A stretch of DNA of 11,153 nucleotides from contig CAMLMI010000136.1 of NCBI GenBank assembly GCA_946480965.1, forward strand, positions 1 to 11,153. Reading direction: 5' to 3'. Below the pieces are notes generated by a model that had not been told where the DNA came from, did no database searches, and worked only from the letters and a program-made list of their open reading frames with translations. Positions 7,511-11,153 of the stretch are shown piece by piece. The translations under genes were made by a program, and so were the position numbers. This stretch comes from an uncultured Verrucomicrobiales bacterium. GTDB taxonomy: Bacteria; Verrucomicrobiota; Verrucomicrobiae; Limisphaerales; CANJSG01. Within the stretch, counting starts at the first letter, position 1; every line of letters begins with the position of its first letter.

Positions 7511-7562
7511 GGCCTTGAGCAACCTCCTGTTCGAAGTTCGGTCAGAAAGACGTCCTCTCGAT

Positions 7563-8954
7563 TCATGGCAGGAGCAGTTCCCACGAAGCTTCCAGCAACG
7601 GCGTGCCGCGTTCTCCGCGCGGCAGCAGGCGCCCGCCGGCCATCAGGCGCATCCGCTCCAGCCATTGCTCGAATTCGGGTGCGGGTTTCAACCCAAGCAC
7701 CTGCCGGAGATAGTGGCTGTCGTGGAAGGAGGTGGACTGGTAGTTGAGCATCACGTCATCCGCGCCCGGCACGCCCATGATGTAGGTGCAGCCGGCCACG
7801 CCCAACAGCGTGAGCAGCGTGTCCATGTCGTCCTGGTCCGCCTCGGCGTGGTTCGTGTAGCAGACGTCGCAGCCCATCGGCAGCCCCAGCAGCTTGCCGC
7901 AGAAATGGTCCTCCAATCCGGCGCGGATGATCTGTTTCCCGTCGTAGAGATATTCGGGCCCGATGAAGCCGACGACTGTGTTCACCAAGAGCGGCCGGTA
8001 GCGCCGGGCCACGGCGTAGGCGCGGGCTTCGAGCGTCTGTTGATCCACGCCGTGATGGGCGTTGGCCGAGAGGCAGGAGCCCTGGCCGGTCTCGAAATAC
8101 ATGACGTTGTCGCCGAGCGAACCGCGCTTCAGCGAACGGGTCGCTTCGTGGGCCTCGTCGAGCAGCGAGAGGGAGACGGCGAAGGAGCGGTTGGCCGCCT
8201 CGGTGCCGGCGATGGACTGGAACATCAGGTCCAAGGGCGCGCCCTGTTCGATGGCCTGGAGCTGCGTGGTCACATGGGCCAGCACGCAGGACTGGGTGGG
8301 AATCCCATGGCGCGTGATCAACGCATCCATCATGCGCAGCAGGCCGCAGGTGCAGGCCACGTTGTCGGAGGCGGGATTGATGCCGATGACCGCGTCGCCG
8401 CAACCAAGCATCAGCCCGTCGAGGATCGAAGCGGCGATGCCGCGATGGTCGTCGGTCGGGTGGTTCGGCTGGAGCCGCACCGAGAGCCGTCCGCCCAGGC
8501 CGAGCGTGTTCCGGAAACGCGTCACGACCCGGCACTTCGATGCGACCAGCACAAGGTCCTGGTTCGACATCAGCTTGCTCACGGCGGCGACCATCTCGGG
8601 CGTGAGACTGGGCGCGATCTTTGCCAGCACCCCAGCATCCGTCTCATAGGCCAAGAGCCAATCGCGGAACTGCCCGACCGATAGCCCGGCCACCGGCTGG
8701 AAAGCGACTGCATCGTGGCCATCGAAGATGAGTCGCGTGACCTCGTCCGTCTCGTATGGCACGACCGGTTCGCGGAGAAAGTCGGCCAAGGGAACTTCCG
8801 ACAGCGCCCACTGCGCCGCGGCCCGTTCCTCGGCATCGACAGCGGCGACGCCGGCCAGCTCGTCGCCCGAACGGCGCGGGCTGGCCTTGGCCATCAGCGT
8901 CCGGAGATCGGGGAAGGTCCACGTCTTTCCCCGCAAGGTGATCGAGCGCGTCAC
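7563..8954 (-). CDS. eutB: Ethanolamine ammonia-lyase, large (heavy) subunit
   Basis: This 463-residue protein is a complete EutB, the catalytic TIM-barrel subunit of the adenosylcobalamin-dependent enzyme. Conservation with the enterobacterial protein is very high: VRLQPNHPTDD (159-169), GCGDAVIGINPASDN (184-198), FETGQGS (287-293), SANAHHGVDQQT (296-307), GPEYLYDGKQIIRAGLEDHF (332-351), and CYTNHAEADQDDMDTLLTLL (365-384). By recall, the substrate-contacting residues of the E. coli enzyme correspond here to R160, Q162, N193, E288 and D363, all present, so it should be active. The start is the GTG at 8954-8952; no in-frame ATG lies just upstream, and no Shine-Dalgarno is clear. It starts 58 bp after the secreted-protein gene on the same strand, so it could be read through from that operon. 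No eutA-type reactivase, shell protein or permease gene is in the window. Confidence 0.97.
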   Translation of the reverse strand: MTRSITLRGKTWTFPDLRTLMAKASPRRSGDELAGVAAVDAEERAAAQWALSEVPLADFLREPVVPYETDEVTRLIFDGHDAVAFQPVAGLSVGQFRDWLLAYETDAGVLAKIAPSLTPEMVAAVSKLMSNQDLVLVASKCRVVTRFRNTLGLGGRLSVRLQPNHPTDDHRGIAASILDGLMLGCGDAVIGINPASDNVACTCGLLRMMDALITRHGIPTQSCVLAHVTTQLQAIEQGAPLDLMFQSIAGTEAANRSFAVSLSLLDEAHEATRSLKRGSLGDNVMYFETGQGSCLSANAHHGVDQQTLEARAYAVARRYRPLLVNTVVGFIGPEYLYDGKQIIRAGLEDHFCGKLLGLPMGCDVCYTNHAEADQDDMDTLLTLLGVAGCTYIMGVPGADDVMLNYQSTSFHDSHYLRQVLGLKPAPEFEQWLERMRLMAGGRLLPRGERGTPLLEASWELLLP

Positions 8955-9012
8955 GGCGGCAGCATCGCCACGATTCCGCGCGGAGGTCCATCCCCCGGAT
9001 GAGCAGTGCCCG

Positions 9013-9957
9013 CTAGAGTTCGACGGGCAGTTCTTCGATTCTGGAATCGTTCCACGTCACGAAGTGGTGGGTGTAGCCGAGACTGCCAGCCCCTTTGAAC
9101 ATCGCCGTCAGCCAGACCTTCAAGTCTCTCTCGTCGGAGAAATCGATCCGGACAAACGGACCGGAACCCCCTTCCTTGGAGAGGTAAGACATGCGTTCTC
9201 CGTCCCGGATGAGCAGCGCCGCGTGCGCTGTGACCAAGAAGCGGTTCGCCAGACTGACCTGGTGACAAAGCACGACCTGCACGTTCGTCGGGAAGGCCAG
9301 TCCGCTTCGTCGCCATGACGCGAGGAGGGCTTCATGGGTCTTCCGGGACACAGCGTGGTCTTCGGTTGAAAAAGGCAGCACGCTGGATTGGAACAAAGCG
9401 GCCGTGATGCCGATCCACTGATCAGACCCGACGCCGGACCATTGCCCAGAGGCTGCCTGCCGATACCAATCGGGATAGGTCACAGAGACGGCGTCCCGTG
9501 CGGTCGCCACCGGACGTATGGAAAAGGAATTGGTGGCCGGCATGCTCGGAGCCAGGAACAGCCCGGCCATTTGATCCGGCGGCAAGGTTGTCCGCAAAGC
9601 GGGTGTTGTAAGACTGATGACCGTGTCGAAACAGTTCCACTCGTAGGCGTGCTGGGTGTTCCAGAGGACGTGTGGCAGCGCTTGCACGAGCGCCTTCATG
9701 TCCGGGAACCGATGGACTCCATCGTGCTTCTCCGGGAACCGGGTCCGATCCAAGACGAAGCCGGAGGCGAAGTAGTTGGAAACGGTTTGCCGCAGGATGT
9801 TGGTGGCCTCGGAGCTGCATCCGGCCCGCATCAAGAGTCTCTGGGTATCCGCCAGAACGGACTCGTCCTCCAGGAAGGAAATCTTCACCTCGGCCGCTGG
9901 AAGAGGAACGGCGGCCAACCACACAAAGCAGGCCAGCGCTTTGACGATCCATTTCAT
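9013..9957 (-). CDS. Secreted protein of unknown function, possible Cys-His hydrolase fold
   Basis: This 314-residue protein starts with a clear Sec signal peptide: MKWIVK, a hydrophobic run to about residue 18, then PLPAAE with probable cleavage near residue 22. There is no lipobox Cys at that point, so it is probably soluble in the periplasm or secreted. I do not recognise the family firmly. A Cys in YEWNCFDTVISL (C109) at the start of a helix-like segment, and a later His in a hydrophobic strand (THAALLIRDGE, preceded by RFLV; H245), followed by a strand-rich SYLSKEGGSGPFVRIDF, are arranged like NlpC/P60 or papain-like amidases and DUF4300-type proteins. That is an inference from motif order only. 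The ATG at 9957 overlaps the dehydratase stop as ATGA and has GAAGG seven bases upstream, so it is probably translationally coupled to it. Some stretches are visibly less GC-rich than the neighbours. Confidence 0.8.
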   Translation of the reverse strand: MKWIVKALACFVWLAAVPLPAAEVKISFLEDESVLADTQRLLMRAGCSSEATNILRQTVSNYFASGFVLDRTRFPEKHDGVHRFPDMKALVQALPHVLWNTQHAYEWNCFDTVISLTTPALRTTLPPDQMAGLFLAPSMPATNSFSIRPVATARDAVSVTYPDWYRQAASGQWSGVGSDQWIGITAALFQSSVLPFSTEDHAVSRKTHEALLASWRRSGLAFPTNVQVVLCHQVSLANRFLVTAHAALLIRDGERMSYLSKEGGSGPFVRIDFSDERDLKVWLTAMFKGAGSLGYTHHFVTWNDSRIEELPVEL

Positions 9958-10406
9958 GAAGCTGCCTTCGATGTGGCCTCACCCGACAACGTCACCGCTA
10001 CCTGCAACACCACGGTCCCCTCCACTCGGGCCTCGGCGCTGGCCTGGATGAGCGGGCCCATCCGGCCATCGATCTTCGCCGTGAGGTGGACGGTCTGACC
10101 CGGCCGGGCGCTGCCGAGGATCTTGGCCTGGCGCAGCGCGGTGAGCTTCAAGCCGACGAGCGGCGGAGCGGCGGGATCGCTCTGGGCCACCACACCGGCC
10201 AGTTGCGCGGCGGCTTCGAGCAGCAGGACGCCGGGCATCAGCGGATCGCCGGGGAAGTGGCCGCGAAGAAAGGCTTCATCGCCGCGCAGGCGGAATTCCC
10301 CCGCGCCGCTGCGACCGGGATCGAGTGCGGTCAGGCGGTCGAGAAAGCGGAACTCGGGGCCGTGCGGCAACGCGGCCAAGGCGGCGGTCAGGGACGTTTC
10401 TTCCAC
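9954..10406 (-). CDS. FabZ-like 3-hydroxyacyl-ACP dehydratase (hotdog fold)
   Basis: This 150-residue protein matches the FabZ/FabA-type hotdog dehydratases, which remove water from 3-hydroxyacyl-ACP to give the trans-2-enoyl thioester. The key block is RGHFPGDPLMPGVLLLEAAAQLAG (in two parts, 48-58 and 59-71). H50 is the catalytic His and E64 the catalytic Glu, both present. The N-terminal PHGPEFRFLDRL matches the family's PHR-PFLLVDR opening. The length is normal for FabZ. The start is GTG at 10406-10404, inside the last codons of the LolA-like gene (19-bp overlap); its own stop overlaps the next start by 4 bp. Such tight coupling to a lipoprotein-carrier gene suggests a dedicated lipid or polyene pathway rather than housekeeping FabZ, which usually sits with lpx genes. 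The pathway is inferred. Confidence 0.88.
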   Translation of the reverse strand: MEETSLTAALAALPHGPEFRFLDRLTALDPGRSGAGEFRLRGDEAFLRGHFPGDPLMPGVLLLEAAAQLAGVVAQSDPAAPPLVGLKLTALRQAKILGSARPGQTVHLTAKIDGRMGPLIQASAEARVEGTVVLQVAVTLSGEATSKAAS

Positions 10407-11068
10407 GGTTCGGTGATTTGGTAGGTGGCGGGATCGGGCGCGGCGAAGGTCTCGGCCGGGATCTCCGGGTTCTGACGGACGTTGCGGAAATCGTTCCGCA
10501 GCACGGAGCCGTCGGCCAGCGTCAGCTCGGTGGCGACGAGCTGCTTCTCGGCGAGGGAGAACTGCACGAGCAGCGCCGGGATCATCTTCCGCGCCGCGTC
10601 GGCCTTCGGGACGAGGCGGACGTCACAAATCCCGTTGGTCACGGTGAACGACCGCAGTTCGTAGCGGGCATGGAACGAAGCTGCGTCGCGGGGAAAACCG
10701 CTTTCCAGCAGCGCCGACGCGTCGCGCCACGGGCCCTGCGCGGTGCCGTCGAGCGGGTAGTGTTCCGCACGCTTCAACGCGGGCGAGAGCATCCAGAGAT
10801 CGTTGCCTTGGCGCACGGCTGCGGTCTTGACCGGCTGGCCCAGTTCCCAGCGGAAGCGGTCGGGCATCTGGAACCAAACCCGGCCCTCGGCCTTCAGCGG
10901 CGCGGCCAAGGCCTTCAGCGTGCGGGTCTGGGTGAGATCGGCGGACCAGCTCCGGAGATCCTTCTGCGATTCGAGCCATGCGTTGAGGAGGGCGTTGGTG
11001 TCCTGGGCGTGGAGCGGCGCGGTGATGAGAAGGGAAAGGAACAACCACAGATGGACACGGATGGACAC
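10388..11068 (-). CDS. LolA-like outer-membrane lipoprotein carrier protein
   Basis: This 226-residue protein has a signal peptide (basic n-region with R4, hydrophobic LWLFLSLLI, cleavage after LHA near residue 21) and a LolA-type beta-barrel half-shell sequence: LRSWSADLTQTRTLK, AEGRVWFQMPDRFRWEL, then NDLWMLSP and later LVATELTLADGSVLRNDF. Classical LolA ferries lipoproteins across the periplasm. LolA homologues also occur in aryl-polyene and other fatty-acid-like clusters next to dehydratases, which fits the overlapping FabZ-like gene downstream. The assigned start is GTG at 11068-11066, lying inside a short tandem repeat; the only nearby in-frame alternatives are CTG or TTG codons that would lose the charged n-region. 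No Shine-Dalgarno is visible. The product call is good; housekeeping LolA versus a pathway-specific paralogue is unresolved. Confidence 0.82.
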   Translation of the reverse strand: MSIRVHLWLFLSLLITAPLHAQDTNALLNAWLESQKDLRSWSADLTQTRTLKALAAPLKAEGRVWFQMPDRFRWELGQPVKTAAVRQGNDLWMLSPALKRAEHYPLDGTAQGPWRDASALLESGFPRDAASFHARYELRSFTVTNGICDVRLVPKADAARKMIPALLVQFSLAEKQLVATELTLADGSVLRNDFRNVRQNPEIPAETFAAPDPATYQITEPWKKRP

Positions 11069-11075
11069 AGATGAA
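11049..11075. repeat. Short tandem repeat at the lolA-like start
   Basis: The plus strand shows about three 10-base units in a row of the form GATGGACACG, GATGGACACA, then a degenerate GATGAACGAC. The units overlap the first codons of the LolA-like gene on the minus strand, so residues 1-6 of the assigned protein are written by the repeat. Confidence 0.6.
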
Positions 11076-11100
11076 CGACCACGCGACGGCCCTTCGACGT

Positions 11101-11141
11101 TCAGCGTTCGACATTCAGCGTTCGGTGTTTTGAACGCTGAA
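11101..11141. repeat. Palindrome plus direct repeat upstream of the lolA-like gene
   Basis: TTCAGCGTTC (11114-11123) and GAACGCTGAA (11132-11141) are exact reverse complements around an 8-base loop. TCAGCGTTCG occurs twice in direct orientation (11101-11110 and 11115-11124). The element occupies the region where a promoter for the minus-strand operon would be expected, and the window ends 12 bases later. It could be a dispersed repeat or an operator-like site. Confidence 0.65.
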
Positions 11142-11153
11142 CATTCAACGCCG

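Larger units (their letters stand above)
7200..7562. other. 363-bp non-coding gap between eutB and eutC, packed with palindromes
   Basis: This is the only gap above 300 bp. I see no convincing gene: the frames that stay open here give low-complexity peptides that follow the palindromes, for example a frame ending in GWMPVLL from the 7215-7235 hairpin. What it holds is a series of hairpin-forming inverted repeats: 7215-7235, 7252-7264, 7331-7359, 7378-7395, 7420-7447, 7463-7480 and 7487-7503. The last four lie within a 140-bp unit. No transposase remnant or obvious target-site duplication was seen. If eutB and eutC are cotranscribed, the message carries a long structured spacer. Confidence 0.8.

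Noticed and set aside
7200..7562. Cobalamin riboswitch upstream of eutC
   Set aside because: The location and the B12-dependent enzyme make it tempting, but I could not find a recognisable B12-box; the hairpins look like related repeats rather than the riboswitch core.
7207..7665. 152-codon minus-strand frame across the eutB-eutC gap
   Set aside because: It overlaps the end of eutB and then reads through the palindromes, giving repeat-derived peptides such as GWMPVLL. It is best seen as translated repeat, not a gene.
7509..8684. 391-codon plus-strand frame antisense to eutB
   Set aside because: The opposite strand encodes an unmistakable EutB, and this frame gives a motif-free, His- and Gly-rich peptide.

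Overview
The window looks like chromosomal DNA of a high-GC member of the PVC group, most likely Verrucomicrobiota. Three things point there. The first gene has the C-terminal cytochrome architecture typical of the large heme-binding proteins of Planctomycetes and Verrucomicrobia. Start codons largely lack Shine-Dalgarno sequences. Most non-coding gaps of more than 50 bases carry palindromic repeats of the kind I associate with verrucomicrobial genomes. The taxonomic call is inference.

Left part (1-6363). A 5'-truncated plus-strand gene (1-1905) encodes the C-terminal part of a PQQ-dehydrogenase-like propeller protein ending in a CxxCH cytochrome c domain. It converges on a minus-strand membrane protein fused to a spermidine-synthase-like Rossmann domain (1943-3481). 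Divergent from that, two plus-strand genes follow: a TPR-AAA+ ATPase (3581-4963) and a TPR protein with a polytopic membrane tail (5074-6363). They are separated by 110 bp that hold an inverted repeat. They may act together as a membrane-tethered ATPase module.

Right part (6417-11068), all on the minus strand. In transcription order the genes are a LolA-like periplasmic carrier, a FabZ/hotdog-type 3-hydroxyacyl-ACP dehydratase (19-bp overlap), a secreted protein of unknown function (4-bp ATGA overlap), eutB and eutC. The first three look like one envelope or lipid operon, possibly the edge of an aryl-polyene-type or other type II fatty-acid-like cluster whose remainder lies beyond 11153. EutB and EutC are the two subunits of adenosylcobalamin-dependent ethanolamine ammonia-lyase (ethanolamine to acetaldehyde plus ammonia). 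No microcompartment, reactivase or transporter gene is in view.

Non-coding content. The only gap over 300 bp (7200-7562) separates eutB from eutC and is packed with at least seven hairpin-forming palindromes, including a 140-bp nested unit with matching inverted ends. Smaller repeats lie at 4989-5044, 6367-6394 (a perfect 12-bp stem between convergent genes), 11049-11075 (a short tandem repeat overlapping the lolA-like start) and 11101-11141. I saw no tRNA, rRNA, CRISPR array, transposase or integrase. Most genes are recognisable families. The least-explained elements are the repeat cluster inside the eut locus, the TPR-AAA/TPR-membrane pair and the secreted protein at 9013-9957.
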